A stretch of DNA of 64,000 nt from positions 310,001 to 374,000 of the forward strand of contig NZ_CP100404.1 of assembly GCF_024218775.1 (NCBI RefSeq), in the 5' to 3' direction. This stretch comes from Haloarcula marina (lineage in GTDB: Archaea > Halobacteriota > Halobacteria > Halobacteriales > Haloarculaceae). The notes beneath the pieces are model-generated. The model was not told where the DNA came from, made no database searches, and worked only from the letters and a program-made list of their open reading frames with translations. Both the position numbers and the translations under genes were made by a program. This document shows positions 52,861 through 62,777 of this stretch, one piece after another (position 1 is the stretch's first letter; each line of letters begins with the position of its first letter).

Positions 52861-53634
52861 ATGGTTGTCGCGGACCTCCACGTCCACACGACGCGCTCTG
52901 ACGGGTCGCTCACGCTGGCGACGCTCCCCGCTGCCGCACGGCGGGCGGGCGTCGACGTCGTCGCGGTCACCGACCACGACCGAACGAATCCGGCGCTGTC
53001 CGCGCCGCTGACGACGCGCGACGGCGTGACCGTCGTCCACGGTATCGAACTGCGCGTCGACGCGGGCGACCAGCGACTGGACTTGCTGGGCTACGGCGTC
53101 GACCCGACGCCCGAACTCGAGGCCGAGTGCGACCGCATCCAAGAGGACAGGCGCGAGCGAGGGCGGCGCATCATCGAGTGCGTGGAGTCGCGACTGGACA
53201 CCGAACTGCCGGTCGAACCCCGGGAGGGACTCGGCCGTCCGCACGTCGCGCGCGCCATCGCCGAGGTGAGCGAGTACAGTTTCGACGAGGCGTTCGAACA
53301 CTTCATCGGCGACGACTGCCCGTGTTTCGTCCCGCGCGAGGTGCCGTCCTTCGAGCGCGGCCGGGACCTGCTGGCCGACGCCTGCGGCCTCGTCGGCCTC
53401 GCGCACCCGTTTCGGTACCCGGACACCGAGGCCGCGCTTGCCCGGTGTGAGTCGCTCGACGCGGTCGAGCGGTGGTATCCCTACGGCTACGACACCGACG
53501 CCGGACTCGTCGAGGGCGCTATCGAGCGATACGACCTCCTCCCCACTGGCGGAAGCGACGCCCACGAGGAGACGCTCGGACTCGCGGGGTTGGACGCCGC
53601 GGCGTGGGAGCGGGTCCGGGCCGCAATCGTCTGA
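52861..53634 (+). CDS. PHP-domain phosphoesterase
   Basis: 257 residues. The PHP metal-binding motifs are DLHVHT (residues 5-10), HAEVTDHD-type AVTDHDR, GIELRV and the C-terminal GGSDAH. Such enzymes hydrolyse phosphoesters, often of nucleotides or RNA ends. Substrate unknown. Confidence 0.9.
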   Translation: MVVADLHVHTTRSDGSLTLATLPAAARRAGVDVVAVTDHDRTNPALSAPLTTRDGVTVVHGIELRVDAGDQRLDLLGYGVDPTPELEAECDRIQEDRRERGRRIIECVESRLDTELPVEPREGLGRPHVARAIAEVSEYSFDEAFEHFIGDDCPCFVPREVPSFERGRDLLADACGLVGLAHPFRYPDTEAALARCESLDAVERWYPYGYDTDAGLVEGAIERYDLLPTGGSDAHEETLGLAGLDAAAWERVRAAIV

Positions 53635-53682
53635 CGACCGGCAGACGGAACCCGAGGGTTCAATGCCCTACGACTCCTACCG

Positions 53683-53853
53683 ATGTGTATGCAGTGTCAC
53701 TACTGCGACCGTGATGCGGACCTCGCCGTCGAGAGCGACGGCATCAAAGTCGGCGTGTGCAAGCAACACTTCCGCGAGCAGATGGCCGAACTCGAAGACG
53801 CCGAGTGGCTCGACGAACTCGACGAGCAACTCGACATCGACCGACGCGAGTAA
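53683..53853 (+). CDS. Small zinc-finger protein (DUF6757-like)
   Basis: 56 residues: MCMQCHYCDRDADLAVESDG, then CKQHF and an acidic helix. C and H residues form one zinc site. Homologues usually start at the second methionine (MQCHYC). Too short for standard gene tracks; its composition and start context support it. Confidence 0.82.
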   Translation: MCMQCHYCDRDADLAVESDGIKVGVCKQHFREQMAELEDAEWLDELDEQLDIDRRE

Positions 53854-53922
53854 CGAGATTTCTCGCCTTTCGCCCCCCTGTCAGCGCGCACCGTTTTAGG
53901 CGTCGGCGATCACGTAGTCGTC

Positions 53923-54390
53923 ATGGAACGGACCAGTCTCGACGACGCGCCCGCCCGCCTCGGCCCCGCCGCCGTCAAGCGTTCGCTGTCGTCGGCACTC
54001 GACACGACGGAACTGGCGATGAACTACTACGAACTCGCCCCCGGCGAGACGTTCGGGCTGGGGTATCACCGCCACCCCGAACAGGAGGAAGTCTTCTACG
54101 TTCAGTCGGGAACGGCCACCTTCGAGACGGAAGACGGGGACGTGACCGTCGAGGCGGGGGAGGCGGTTCGCTTCGCACCCGGCGAGTGGCAACTGGGGCG
54201 CAACGACGGCGACGAGCGAGTCGTCGCGCTGGCGCTGGGCGCGCCGAGGGAGGCGAACGACACCGAGATGGTCCGCGAGTGTCCCGACTGCGGCGAACGG
54301 ACGCGACAGCGGGTGGCGCTCACGGACGACCGTGACGCCCTGCTCACCTACTGTACGGCGTGTGACGCCGAAACGGGGCGATTCACCTGA
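53923..54390 (+). CDS. Cupin with C-terminal zinc ribbon
   Basis: 155 residues. Cupin motif residues (GYHRHPEQEEVFYVQSGTAT, then PGEWQLGRN) bind a metal; the last 40 residues add CPDCGERTRQ and CTACD, a zinc ribbon. The fusion may place a metal-sensing or sugar-binding cupin on a nucleic-acid or protein partner. Function unknown. Confidence 0.87.
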   Translation: MERTSLDDAPARLGPAAVKRSLSSALDTTELAMNYYELAPGETFGLGYHRHPEQEEVFYVQSGTATFETEDGDVTVEAGEAVRFAPGEWQLGRNDGDERVVALALGAPREANDTEMVRECPDCGERTRQRVALTDDRDALLTYCTACDAETGRFT

Positions 54391-54396
54391 GTCGCG

Positions 54397-54912
54397 TCAC
54401 GCCGCCGACCGGCACTCCGTCGCCAGTGCGATGGTCCCGTCGCCACCGATTGCGAGGTCCGCACGGACCAGCGCCGTCTCCGGGCGGCAACTGAACTGCG
54501 CCCACGTCCGAACGCGACTCTCGCCGGTCGTCGCGCGGACGACGAGCCACACCGACGCTCCCGGTTCGACGTCCGAGAGCGTGGTCCCGATGCCGCTGTT
54601 GGCGGGGACGCGAATCTCGTCGCTCGTGACGTTCGCGCCGGCGAGGACGACGTCGGTCACGTTCGTCAACTGCGACGGCGAGACGCCGGTGAGGTCGGTC
54701 GTCGGCCGGACTCGGGTCGTTCCGTTGGCGTAGACGAACCTGACGTTCGTCACGTCGCCGGGAACGACGGAGACACGCACGTCGTAGGCTTCGTCCGCCG
54801 CGTTGTCGACCGACAGCTGTACGTCCTGTGTGGTGTCGGCTGGCTGGCCGCCGAACCCGAGACAACCCGCTGTGAGACAACAGACGACGACCGCGAGCGT
54901 CGCGAGGCGCAT
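54397..54912 (-). CDS. Lipoprotein, unknown
   Basis: 171 residues with a lipobox (LTAGC, Cys near 17) after a hydrophobic leader. The mature part is a beta-rich domain with Asn-linked sequons. No family recognised. It converges with the cupin gene, 6 bp between stops. Confidence 0.8.
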   Translation of the reverse strand: MRLATLAVVVCCLTAGCLGFGGQPADTTQDVQLSVDNAADEAYDVRVSVVPGDVTNVRFVYANGTTRVRPTTDLTGVSPSQLTNVTDVVLAGANVTSDEIRVPANSGIGTTLSDVEPGASVWLVVRATTGESRVRTWAQFSCRPETALVRADLAIGGDGTIALATECRSAA

Positions 54913-54993
54913 ATCCCACCCTCAGGAGGTGGCGAGAAAAACCTGTGGCCGGAACGCCACCGTTTTGTCCGACGGCGGGGACCAACCGTCACC

Positions 54994-55485
54994 GTGGTCG
55001 AACTGTCCACCAGCGAGTCGCTCCGACAGTCGCTCCGCGTCGGGGCGCTGTTGTCGACGCTCGGTGCCGTGGTGTGGCTCAGCGGCCTCCCCTTCCTGTT
55101 CCCGAGTCTCGGGCCGACGGCGTACCTCTTTGCGACCCGGCCCGCCGCTCCCGCCTCCAAGCCGCGCCGCGTCCTCGGCGGTCACGCCATCGGCGTCCTC
55201 GCGGGCTTGCTCGCCTACCACGCCGTCGCCGGGGGCGTCGTCATCACGGCGTCGATGGGACCGGGAACCGTCGGCGGCCTCAGACTGGCGGCCAGCGGCG
55301 TCGTCGCCGTCGCGCTGACGACGGCCGGAATGTTGCTCACCGACACCGGTCACGCGCCAGCGTGTGCGACGACGCTCATCGTCGGGTTGGGTATCCTCAC
55401 CTCGCCGGTGGAGGGCGCGATAATCGTCGCCGCCGTCGGCGTGCTGGTGGTCGAAAACGAACTGTTGGACCGCCTGAGTCGCTAA
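54994..55485 (+). CDS. HPP family membrane protein
   Basis: 163 residues from a GTG, four hydrophobic spans. FPSLGPTAYLFATRPAAPAS near residue 40 is the HPP-like motif region. HPP proteins are integral membrane proteins, some linked to nitrite transport in plants and cyanobacteria. The role here is unknown. Confidence 0.83.
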   Translation: MVELSTSESLRQSLRVGALLSTLGAVVWLSGLPFLFPSLGPTAYLFATRPAAPASKPRRVLGGHAIGVLAGLLAYHAVAGGVVITASMGPGTVGGLRLAASGVVAVALTTAGMLLTDTGHAPACATTLIVGLGILTSPVEGAIIVAAVGVLVVENELLDRLSR

Positions 55486-56195
55486 TCGTCGCTGGCGGCG
55501 CGAGTCGTCTCGGCCGCCGCCGACCGCCGCTGTCGGACGTAGTCGGTGAAGTTGTCGAACAACCGCTTCGCCTCGCAGGCGGCCCGGTAGTTCTCCTCGG
55601 TGATGCCGTCCAGTACGCGCTGGATGCGCTCGTCGGGCAGGTCCTTCCCCGTCGTCACCGTCTCGGCCGTCTCGGGGTCGTACTCGGGGTGGAACTGCAC
55701 CGCGAACACGTCGCCCTGTCGGAAGCCGTGGACGCCGTAGTCGTTCTCGGCGAACCGCTCGGCCCCCGGCGGGAGTTCCGCGACGTGGTCCGAGTGGGTC
55801 GTGAACACGGTGAACGACTCGTCGACGCCAGCGAGCAGCGGGTTCTCGCCGTCGTGTTCGACGGTTCGATAGCCGATTTCGTAGTCGTCCATCGCCTCCA
55901 CGCGGCCGCCCAGCGCGTGGGCGAGCAACTGGTGGCCGAAACACACCCCGAGGAACGGCAGGTCGCGCTCGATTGCGTCGCCGACCCACGCTTCGAGGTC
56001 GGCGATCCAGGGCTCGTCCCAGTAGACGGACGCCCGCGACCCCGTGACCAGACACGCGTCGAACGCGAAGGTGTCCGGTAATTCGCGCTCGGTCACGTCG
56101 TACTCCACGAGGTCGGCGTCGAGTTCCCGCCGGAAGTTCCGGCGGTTGTCCTCGCCGTCGTGGGCCGCGTTCAGCAGGGCGATGCGCAGACTCAT
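55482..56195 (-). CDS. Class I glutamine amidotransferase-like protein
   Basis: 237 residues. The nucleophile elbow GVCFGHQ and the FHPEY segment with His/Glu give the triad. The typical fold for guanine, gamma-glutamyl-type or GMP-synthase-like hydrolysis is present, but no synthase partner is adjacent. The ATG at 56195 starts the first strand. The stop overlaps the HPP gene by 4 bp. Confidence 0.92.
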   Translation of the reverse strand: MSLRIALLNAAHDGEDNRRNFRRELDADLVEYDVTERELPDTFAFDACLVTGSRASVYWDEPWIADLEAWVGDAIERDLPFLGVCFGHQLLAHALGGRVEAMDDYEIGYRTVEHDGENPLLAGVDESFTVFTTHSDHVAELPPGAERFAENDYGVHGFRQGDVFAVQFHPEYDPETAETVTTGKDLPDERIQRVLDGITEENYRAACEAKRLFDNFTDYVRQRRSAAAETTRAASDD

Positions 56196-56253
56196 CGTTT
56201 CCCACAACGTGCCGACGCCCAAAAATGCCTGCTTCCACGGCAGGAACTGCCGT

Positions 56254-56706
56254 TCACTCTGACGCCGCCCAGAGGCCGAACGCCGCGAGCGAGGCGTACC
56301 CGACCGCGACGGCGAGCAGTAGCGGCCGTCGCGTCGTCAGGAACCACGGCAACGCAAGCCCGTACGCGACGCCGAGGAGCGCGCCCGTCGCCGTCCGGCG
56401 GGCGTTCGTGCCCCGGCGTTCGCCGAGTGTCGTCACCGCCCAGTCGGCCAGCGCCGGAAGCGGAAAGAGCGCGACGACGGGGAGCCACGCCCCGCGACCG
56501 ACGCCGAGCAGGAACGCCGCGAGACCCAGCACGATACCGGGATAGACGCCGCTACAGCGGGCACAGAGGTACAGCGTCCGGCCGCCGACGGTCAGGCGGT
56601 GACAGCGGTGGCGCTCCGCGGCGGCGTGGTGCGAGAGGAGGTACGGGGCCGTCGCGGCCAGTCCGCGACGGAGTTCGCGTCGCAGTTCGGTCGGCGGCAC
56701 ACTCAC
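56254..56706 (-). CDS. DUF2085 membrane protein
   Basis: 150 residues. CHRLTVGGRTLYLCARCSGVY is the DUF2085 hallmark with conserved Cys and His, before four hydrophobic spans. May bind a metal near the membrane; function unknown. Confidence 0.87.
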   Translation of the reverse strand: MSVPPTELRRELRRGLAATAPYLLSHHAAAERHRCHRLTVGGRTLYLCARCSGVYPGIVLGLAAFLLGVGRGAWLPVVALFPLPALADWAVTTLGERRGTNARRTATGALLGVAYGLALPWFLTTRRPLLLAVAVGYASLAAFGLWAASE

Positions 56707-56710
56707 TCCC

Positions 56711-57250
56711 TCACTCGCGGCCGTACTGGCGCTGGAACTCCTCGTCGGTCTTGGTCAGGTAGATGATGCCCTCGATGACGCCGACGAGCGCCGGGATGAA
56801 CGTCCACGAGAAACAGAGGTAGAGGACGCCCAGCCCCACGTTCCCGAGGTAGAAGTGGTGGACGCCGAGGCCGCCGAGCAGGATGGCGAAGATGCCCGCC
56901 GTGACCCGGTCGACCTCCCGCGACCCGCTTTCGGACCCGACTGCTCCGTCCTGCTGGGCACCGCAGTCGGGGCAGAACTTCGCGCCCGCAGAAATCTGGG
57001 TTCCGCAGGCGTGGCAGAACTTCTGTCCGTCGGCGGCGCCGTCCGAGGCGGCCGGTTCGGCGTCCGTCTCGTCTACTCGTTCGCCCGTCTCGGGGTCGTA
57101 CTGGGCCGTGGAGTCGTCGGTTCCGGCCGCCGAGTCGTCCTCGGCTATCGACTCGCTGTCGTCGGAGTGCTCGCGCTCCGCGTCGGTCGGTTCGTCGCTG
57201 ACGCTCGGTTCGTCGTCGGAGGGCGGCCCCTCGTCGTCGTCCGGGGACAT
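56711..57250 (-). CDS. TM2-domain protein with zinc ribbon
   Basis: 179 residues. An acidic disordered region (1-75) leads a zinc ribbon CHACGTQISAGAKFCPDCG and a TM2 domain (GIFAILLGGLGVHHFYLGNV, LYLCFSWTFIPALVGVIEGI). Only 4 bp separate its stop from the DUF2085 start. Function unknown; in other organisms TM2 proteins are membrane regulators. Confidence 0.9.
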   Translation of the reverse strand: MSPDDDEGPPSDDEPSVSDEPTDAEREHSDDSESIAEDDSAAGTDDSTAQYDPETGERVDETDAEPAASDGAADGQKFCHACGTQISAGAKFCPDCGAQQDGAVGSESGSREVDRVTAGIFAILLGGLGVHHFYLGNVGLGVLYLCFSWTFIPALVGVIEGIIYLTKTDEEFQRQYGRE

Positions 57251-57275
57251 GCCTGCCGACTCGCCCGGGCAGTGG

Positions 57276-58049
57276 TTAAAACTCGTGGTCGGTGTACTCG
57301 TCGAGGAACGCCGTCAGTCGGTCGGTGAGAACCGTCGCGTGCTCCACGAAACAGCCGTGTCGTCCTTCGACGGCCTCGCCCGACCCGCGAGGGAGGCCCG
57401 AGACGAGCGATTCCGCGGCGTCGGTCGGAACGACGGGGTCCTCGACGCCGTAGTACACCTCCGTCGGCAGGGTCACCTCGTACAGCGGCGGCGCGTCGAA
57501 GTCGAGCGCGGCGGCGGCCTGCGCGTCGAAGGCCGCGCCCGTCGCGTCGTCCGCGCGCCGCCACTCGGCGATTCGCTCGAGGAGGTCCGGATTCGCCCCG
57601 CGAAAGCCGTCGCTGAACGCGCCAGCGAGCGAGTCGGCACCCGCGTCGAGTGACAGTGACGCGAGCGCGTCGGCGTCGAGTTCGCTCCCTGCGGCGGCGG
57701 TGCAGTACAGCGTCAGCGTCCGCGCGCGGTTGAACTCGTGGGCGTACTGCAACGCGACCATTCCGCCCAGTCCCGCGCCGACGAGATGGACGCGCCCGAC
57801 GCCGTGGTCGGCGAGGACGGCTTCGAGGTCCGCCGCCAGCGTCGCCACGTCGTACGGGCCGTCGGGGGCGTCGGAGTCGCCGGTCCCGCGCAGGTCCCAG
57901 ACGAGCGTCTCGTAGGGGCCGGTCAGCGCGTCGTAGTGCCAGCCCCAGAGCCACGCGCCGTAGCCAACGTCGCCGACGAAGGCGACCGTGGGACCGTCGC
58001 CGTCGGTCTCGTAGTGTAGCGAGACGCCGTCGTTCGTTGCGGTCGGCAT
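57276..58049 (-). CDS. Alpha/beta hydrolase fold protein lacking the serine nucleophile
   Basis: 257 residues. Strand and helix order fit the alpha/beta hydrolase fold: oxyanion region FVGDVGYGAWLWGW, the nucleophile elbow at 91-95 reads GAGLG instead of GxSxG, then VYYGVEDPVVPTD (acid) and EGRHGCFVEHA (His). Glycine at the nucleophile position means it probably is not a classic serine hydrolase. It may be a pseudo-enzyme or a cofactor-free oxygenase or lyase relative. Confidence 0.85.
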   Translation of the reverse strand: MPTATNDGVSLHYETDGDGPTVAFVGDVGYGAWLWGWHYDALTGPYETLVWDLRGTGDSDAPDGPYDVATLAADLEAVLADHGVGRVHLVGAGLGGMVALQYAHEFNRARTLTLYCTAAAGSELDADALASLSLDAGADSLAGAFSDGFRGANPDLLERIAEWRRADDATGAAFDAQAAAALDFDAPPLYEVTLPTEVYYGVEDPVVPTDAAESLVSGLPRGSGEAVEGRHGCFVEHATVLTDRLTAFLDEYTDHEF

Positions 58050-58091
58050 CGCCCGACGGTTCGCGCGGTCGCGGGGTGGCTCTTTCGGTCG

Positions 58092-58910
58092 TCAGTGCGT
58101 CGCGGGCGGCCGGGCGGGGTCGGCCGCGTCGTCCACCTCGGGTTCAGAGTCAGCGGGCGCGACGGGCGGTACGACGCCGTCGTCGGCGGCCGCGTGGTAC
58201 TGATAGCCCCAAAAGCCCGCGAAGACGTACCCCGCGAACGTCGTGACGACGGCCGGGCCGACGATGGTCAGTACCGACGCCAGCCACAGCAGCGTCACCG
58301 CGAACAGCAGGACGGCCCATCCGAGAAACCCCTCCAGATACCGCTTGGAGGTGGCGAAGGCCCCGGCGTGGCGGCCCGACAGCGCCCGCGAGAGCCGTCC
58401 CGTCGCCGCGTAGGCGGTCAGCACCGCCGGCGCGACGTACAGTCCGGCGAGCGCCACCACGGCGACCGCGAAGTCGGTCGCGGCCCCGCCGAGGCCGACC
58501 TGTTCCGCGACGGCCGCCACTGACGCGCCGACGACGAGAGTCACGCCGCCGACGACCAGTACCCCGACGACCCCTCGCAGGCCGTCGACGAATAGCCGCT
58601 TGAGTCCGTCGAACGCTGGCGGGTCGGGGTCACCGGCGGCCGCCGCGCGAGTCAACCGGAACGCGTACCCGTAGGTGAACAGCGAGAGCGGCGGCACGAC
58701 TAACCCGACGAGCGCGACGATGCTTCCGAGCAGCATCGGTTCGTACCCGCCGCGCAGCGAGTAGTGCAGACCGAAGGTGAACGAATCGCGGTCGAACGGG
58801 TCGTCAGCGGACTCGCCCGCGGAATCCGAGGCGTCCTGTTCGGCCCCACACGCCGGGCAGAACGCGTGGCTCGCTGCGACCGGTTCGCCGCAGGCCCCAC
58901 ACTGTGCCAT
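58092..58910 (-). CDS. DUF4013 membrane protein with zinc ribbon
   Basis: 272 residues. A zinc ribbon (CGACGEPVAASHAFCPACGA) at the N terminus, then about six hydrophobic spans of the DUF4013 family. The ribbon probably faces the cytosol. Function unknown. Confidence 0.87.
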   Translation of the reverse strand: MAQCGACGEPVAASHAFCPACGAEQDASDSAGESADDPFDRDSFTFGLHYSLRGGYEPMLLGSIVALVGLVVPPLSLFTYGYAFRLTRAAAAGDPDPPAFDGLKRLFVDGLRGVVGVLVVGGVTLVVGASVAAVAEQVGLGGAATDFAVAVVALAGLYVAPAVLTAYAATGRLSRALSGRHAGAFATSKRYLEGFLGWAVLLFAVTLLWLASVLTIVGPAVVTTFAGYVFAGFWGYQYHAAADDGVVPPVAPADSEPEVDDAADPARPPATH

Positions 58911-58988
58911 TGCTCGACTGTTCAGCGAGAACGAATATTGTTCTTTCCCCCGCCCGGCGGGTCCGAGGAAATCGGTTCGCCGCCCGAG

Positions 58989-61772
58989 TCAGACGTTCGC
59001 GACCGACCGCAGAATCTCGCCCGCGTCGTCTAAGGCGTCGTCTAAGGCGTCGCCGTCCGGACCGCCGCCCTGCGCGAAGTCCGCCGGGCCGCCGCCGCCG
59101 CCGCCGACGCGACCGGCGAGTTCGCCGACGACTTCGCCAGCGTCCACGTCGACGCCTTCGGGCACCGCGACGACGAACTGCGCGCCGTCCCGACCGGACC
59201 CGAGGACCGCGATGTCGCCCTGTTCGACGATGGCGTTGGCCTGTGCGCGCAACTCGTCCATGTCGGCGTCGATGCGCTGGACGACGGCGGTGGCCTCGCC
59301 GACGTCGACCTCCTCGCTGTCGACCCCGCCCGCGGCGCGGGCCTCTGCGAGTTGTGCTTTCAGGTCCTCTATCTCCTTGCCGCGGCCCTTCCACTCCTCG
59401 AAGAAGCGCTCGGCGGTGGCCGGGACTTCCTCGGGGGCCACGTCGAGGATGTCGGCGGCCTCGTAGAGGGCGTCTTCCGTCCGTTGCGTGGACTCGATTG
59501 CGGCGTCACCGGCCGCGAAGGTGAGGCGGATGACGCCGTCTTGGATGCGCTCGGTGTTCAGCAGTTTGATGGTGCCGATGTCGCCGGTGCGGGCGACGTG
59601 CGTGCCGCCGCAGGCCTGAATGTCGTCGGCGACTTGGATGAGGCGAATCTGCTCGCCCGCCGGAATGCCGCCCTGATACAGGTCGAAGCCGTGTTTCTCC
59701 TCGGCCTCGTTGCGGTCGGGCCACTCCTGGGTGACCGGCACGTTGTCCTGTACGAGTTCGTTGGCGTACCGTTCGATTTCCTTGACTTGCTCGCGGGCCA
59801 CCGACTCGTAGTGGCGGATGTCGATGCGCGAGGAGTCGACGCCCTTCTGCGCCCCGGCCTGCCGGACGTGGTCGCCCAGTACCTGCCGGGCGCTGTGGAT
59901 GACGATGTGGGTCGCCGTGTGGTGTTGCATAAGGCGCTTGCGCCGCGTGGCGTCGACCTGTCCCCGGATGAACTCGCCCTTGCCGGGGTCCTCGTCGACG
60001 GTGTGGAGGATGACGCCGTCGTACCGCTGGACGTCCTCGACTTCGGCGGTCACGTCGTCCGTCGAGAGGGTCCCGTGGTCGGCCGGTTGCCCACCGCCCT
60101 CCGGGTAGAACATCGTCTGGTCCAACACCACGTCGAAGTTCCCGTCTTCGCGGTCGAACACTTCGAGGACGACGGCCTCGAACTCCGTGCGCTGTTGGTC
60201 CTCGTAGTACAGTCGGTCCGTCTCCGGGAGTTCGACGATGCGGTCGCCGTAGGGGAGGCCCTCCTCGTCCTCGAAGGCCTGGCCGCCGCCGTGGCGGTCG
60301 GCGACGACGGCGTAGAAGTCGTCGGGCACGTCGACGGCGACGCCCTTCTCGGCGGCTATCTCCTCGACCATGTCCGGTTGGATGCCGTGGGAGTCGTACA
60401 GTTCGACGAGTTCCTCGGTCGGGATTGCCTCGCCCGTCTGGGCGTACTCGTCGGCCAGTTGGCGGACGCGGCGGCCGCCCCTGTCGAGGGTCTCGCGGTA
60501 CTTCTCGACCTCCGTGCGAACGATGTCGCGGATGGTGTCGCGGTTCTCGTAGCCGAGTCGTTCGGCCTGCATGTCGACGAGTTCGTCGAGCGGCGCGTCC
60601 ACGCCGACGCTGTCGACCAGTCGCTTGGTGCGCCGGAGGACCATCCGCGCGAGGTACCCCGTCGCGACGTTCGACGGGACGATGCCGTCGCCGAGCATGT
60701 ACGCGAGCGTGCGGGAGTGGTCGGCGATGGCGTAAATCTCCTCCAACGGCCCCATCAACTCGCGCAGTTCGTCGATGTCGACGCCGACGGCGTCGGCGAT
60801 GGTGTCGCGTTCGGCCTCGATGTCCTCGGCCTCGTCGATGTCCATCCGGCCCGCTAACTTCGCGGCGTCGTGGACGATGGCCGCCTCCTCGTCGCTGAGT
60901 TCGATACCGGCGTTGTCCTTGAGGAAGGCGATCATCTCGGGGTAGACGGCCTCGTACACCGTCGGGGTCCCCTGTGACACCCAGGTCCACCGCTCCAGTC
61001 CGTAGCCGGTGTCGACGATGTAGGTGTCCATCTCCGAGTAGCGGTTGCCGTCTTTCATCAGGTACTCGCCGTCGTCGTCCTGTTCGAGGGACATGAAGAC
61101 GAGCGTCGCCAGTTCCGCGCCCTGATAGATGACTTCGAAGGCCGGACCGGCGTTGCCGCCGCCGACCCACGGGTCCTCGATGAGCGTGAGTTCTTCGACG
61201 TCTGCGCCCAGTTCCTCGAACAGTTCGACGCAGTACTGGACCGTCTCGTCCTTCCAGTACACCTCGCCCTGATAGGCGTACTCCTCGGGGTCCTCGATGT
61301 CTTCGCGGGCGTTGAACGCGTGATGGGCCATCATCTCGAAGGCCATCGTGTGCCGACCGGTCTTGCCCACGTTGTCGATGTCCTGCATCCGGATACACGG
61401 CTGGGAGATACACAGCGGGTTCGCGGGCGGCGGCGTCGTCCCGGACGTGACGAGCGGTTGGAAGTCGTAGATAGACGCCTGTGTCAGCAGTACGTCGTCG
61501 CGCCAGCGGTTCGCGGCGACCGGATACGGGTCGATGCGCGTGTGGTCACGCCCCTCGAAAAACGAGAGGAACGCCTCGCGCATCTCCGTCAGCGAGAACG
61601 CCTCGTCGAACCCCGGGTTGTCGATGAAGCCGTACTCCTCGCAGGGCGGTTCGCCGCAGGTGTCTCGGTCGGCGCGGGACCAGAACATCGCCCCGCACTC
61701 GACGCACTCCTGCCGCTGGAACCCCGCCTCGTCGAAGTAGTCTAACTGATAGGCCTCCTCGAGGTCACTCAT
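58989..61772 (-). CDS. alaS: Alanine-tRNA ligase
   Basis: 927 residues. The N-terminal aminoacylation core starts with [20 protein letters not shown]; the editing domain has [10 protein letters not shown], and [11 protein letters not shown] completes the metal site. A C-terminal oligomerisation part (Gly-rich, [12 protein letters not shown]) is typical of archaeal AlaS. Charges tRNA-Ala and hydrolyses mischarged products. The only alaS expected in the genome. Confidence 0.99.
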   Translation of the reverse strand: MSDLEEAYQLDYFDEAGFQRQECVECGAMFWSRADRDTCGEPPCEEYGFIDNPGFDEAFSLTEMREAFLSFFEGRDHTRIDPYPVAANRWRDDVLLTQASIYDFQPLVTSGTTPPPANPLCISQPCIRMQDIDNVGKTGRHTMAFEMMAHHAFNAREDIEDPEEYAYQGEVYWKDETVQYCVELFEELGADVEELTLIEDPWVGGGNAGPAFEVIYQGAELATLVFMSLEQDDDGEYLMKDGNRYSEMDTYIVDTGYGLERWTWVSQGTPTVYEAVYPEMIAFLKDNAGIELSDEEAAIVHDAAKLAGRMDIDEAEDIEAERDTIADAVGVDIDELRELMGPLEEIYAIADHSRTLAYMLGDGIVPSNVATGYLARMVLRRTKRLVDSVGVDAPLDELVDMQAERLGYENRDTIRDIVRTEVEKYRETLDRGGRRVRQLADEYAQTGEAIPTEELVELYDSHGIQPDMVEEIAAEKGVAVDVPDDFYAVVADRHGGGQAFEDEEGLPYGDRIVELPETDRLYYEDQQRTEFEAVVLEVFDREDGNFDVVLDQTMFYPEGGGQPADHGTLSTDDVTAEVEDVQRYDGVILHTVDEDPGKGEFIRGQVDATRRKRLMQHHTATHIVIHSARQVLGDHVRQAGAQKGVDSSRIDIRHYESVAREQVKEIERYANELVQDNVPVTQEWPDRNEAEEKHGFDLYQGGIPAGEQIRLIQVADDIQACGGTHVARTGDIGTIKLLNTERIQDGVIRLTFAAGDAAIESTQRTEDALYEAADILDVAPEEVPATAERFFEEWKGRGKEIEDLKAQLAEARAAGGVDSEEVDVGEATAVVQRIDADMDELRAQANAIVEQGDIAVLGSGRDGAQFVVAVPEGVDVDAGEVVGELAGRVGGGGGGPADFAQGGGPDGDALDDALDDAGEILRSVANV

Positions 61773-61827
61773 TGGCGTATTGTTGGCCCAGCAGCGGGTA
61801 AAACAGTTCCGAAGGGGGTTTCGACCG

Positions 61828-62454
61828 TTACAGCAGGACCGAGGAACCGCCCGAGAGCGTCTGCGGGACGACGATTCGCTTCGTGGTCGTCGCGCCCGAC
61901 GCGGTGGTGATACGGACCGTCGCCGTCTCGCCCTCTCGGATGGCGTTCCCGAAGGTGTCCGCCGAATCGGTCCCCGGTAAGTCGGACGCGCCGAGGTCCA
62001 GCGTTATCGTGAACCGGTCTTCGGGGTCGTTCACCACTGGTTGTGAGTCGTCGTCGTCTTGCACCGTCGAGATGGTGAACTCACCGTCGGGGCCGGGCGG
62101 AGAGGACCCGCTCGCCAACTGGTAGTACGACCCGGTCGGCCCGACCCACTGGACCGTCGCCTTGTCCAAGTCGACGCTTCCAGACCCCGGCCCGGCTTTG
62201 ACGGTGATGTTGACGACGCCAACCTTGTTCCCCGCGAAGTGGTCGCCGGTCGTACTCACGATTTGGAGGCGGTTCGTCGTCGAGTCGCTGGCGCCCTCCC
62301 CGGTCGCTTGGGCGGAACTCTGGAGGAACCCAGCGGTGTTGATGAGGACACCGGCGGCGATGGCCGCGACCAGCACCATCGCGATGAAGACGATGAGGGT
62401 CCCGATACCGACTTGGGCGCGCTCGTCTTCGCGCCGGGCGTTCGCGCTGTGCAT
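61828..62454 (-). CDS. Archaellin (archaeal flagellin)
   Basis: 208 residues. The start [20 protein letters not shown] leads a type III-type signal, with cleavage expected before QVGIG by the prepilin peptidase, and the hydrophobic assembly helix [20 protein letters not shown]. The mature part is a Thr/Ser-rich beta domain with NxS/T sequons. It should form the rotating archaellum filament or an adhesive pilus. It stands alone, without fla/arl operon genes in the window. Confidence 0.93.
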   Translation of the reverse strand: MHSANARREDERAQVGIGTLIVFIAMVLVAAIAAGVLINTAGFLQSSAQATGEGASDSTTNRLQIVSTTGDHFAGNKVGVVNITVKAGPGSGSVDLDKATVQWVGPTGSYYQLASGSSPPGPDGEFTISTVQDDDDSQPVVNDPEDRFTITLDLGASDLPGTDSADTFGNAIREGETATVRITTASGATTTKRIVVPQTLSGGSSVLL

Positions 62455-62483
62455 TTCAGATACTGATATCGTACTTTCTACCA

Positions 62484-62493
62484 CTGTATAAAC
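62484..62493 (-). promoter_or_regulatory. TATA box of the archaellin gene
   Basis: GTTTATACAG on the minus strand, about 30-39 bp before the start at 62454. Confidence 0.6.
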
Positions 62494-62777
62494 TTGAGTG
62501 AGCAATTATCGATGGTGAAAACAGGCCATTGCGGCCGCGAGGCGACGGTATCCGCACGCAGGCCAGCGATTCCACCAGCGCCGTCGGGACTTCCCGCCGC
62601 GTACCGGTTCGTGCGTTCCGAGTTGCCGACCGGCCCAACGGACCCGACGTGGCGGTAAGCACGTCCCCACTGAGCGTCCGTCGGCGATAAGGCGGTCGTA
62701 CCGGTGGCGGCCGCCGGATAACTATCCACGATGGCGGCGTGTGACAGCGAACGGTGGTCCCCACCGACACAGCACCC

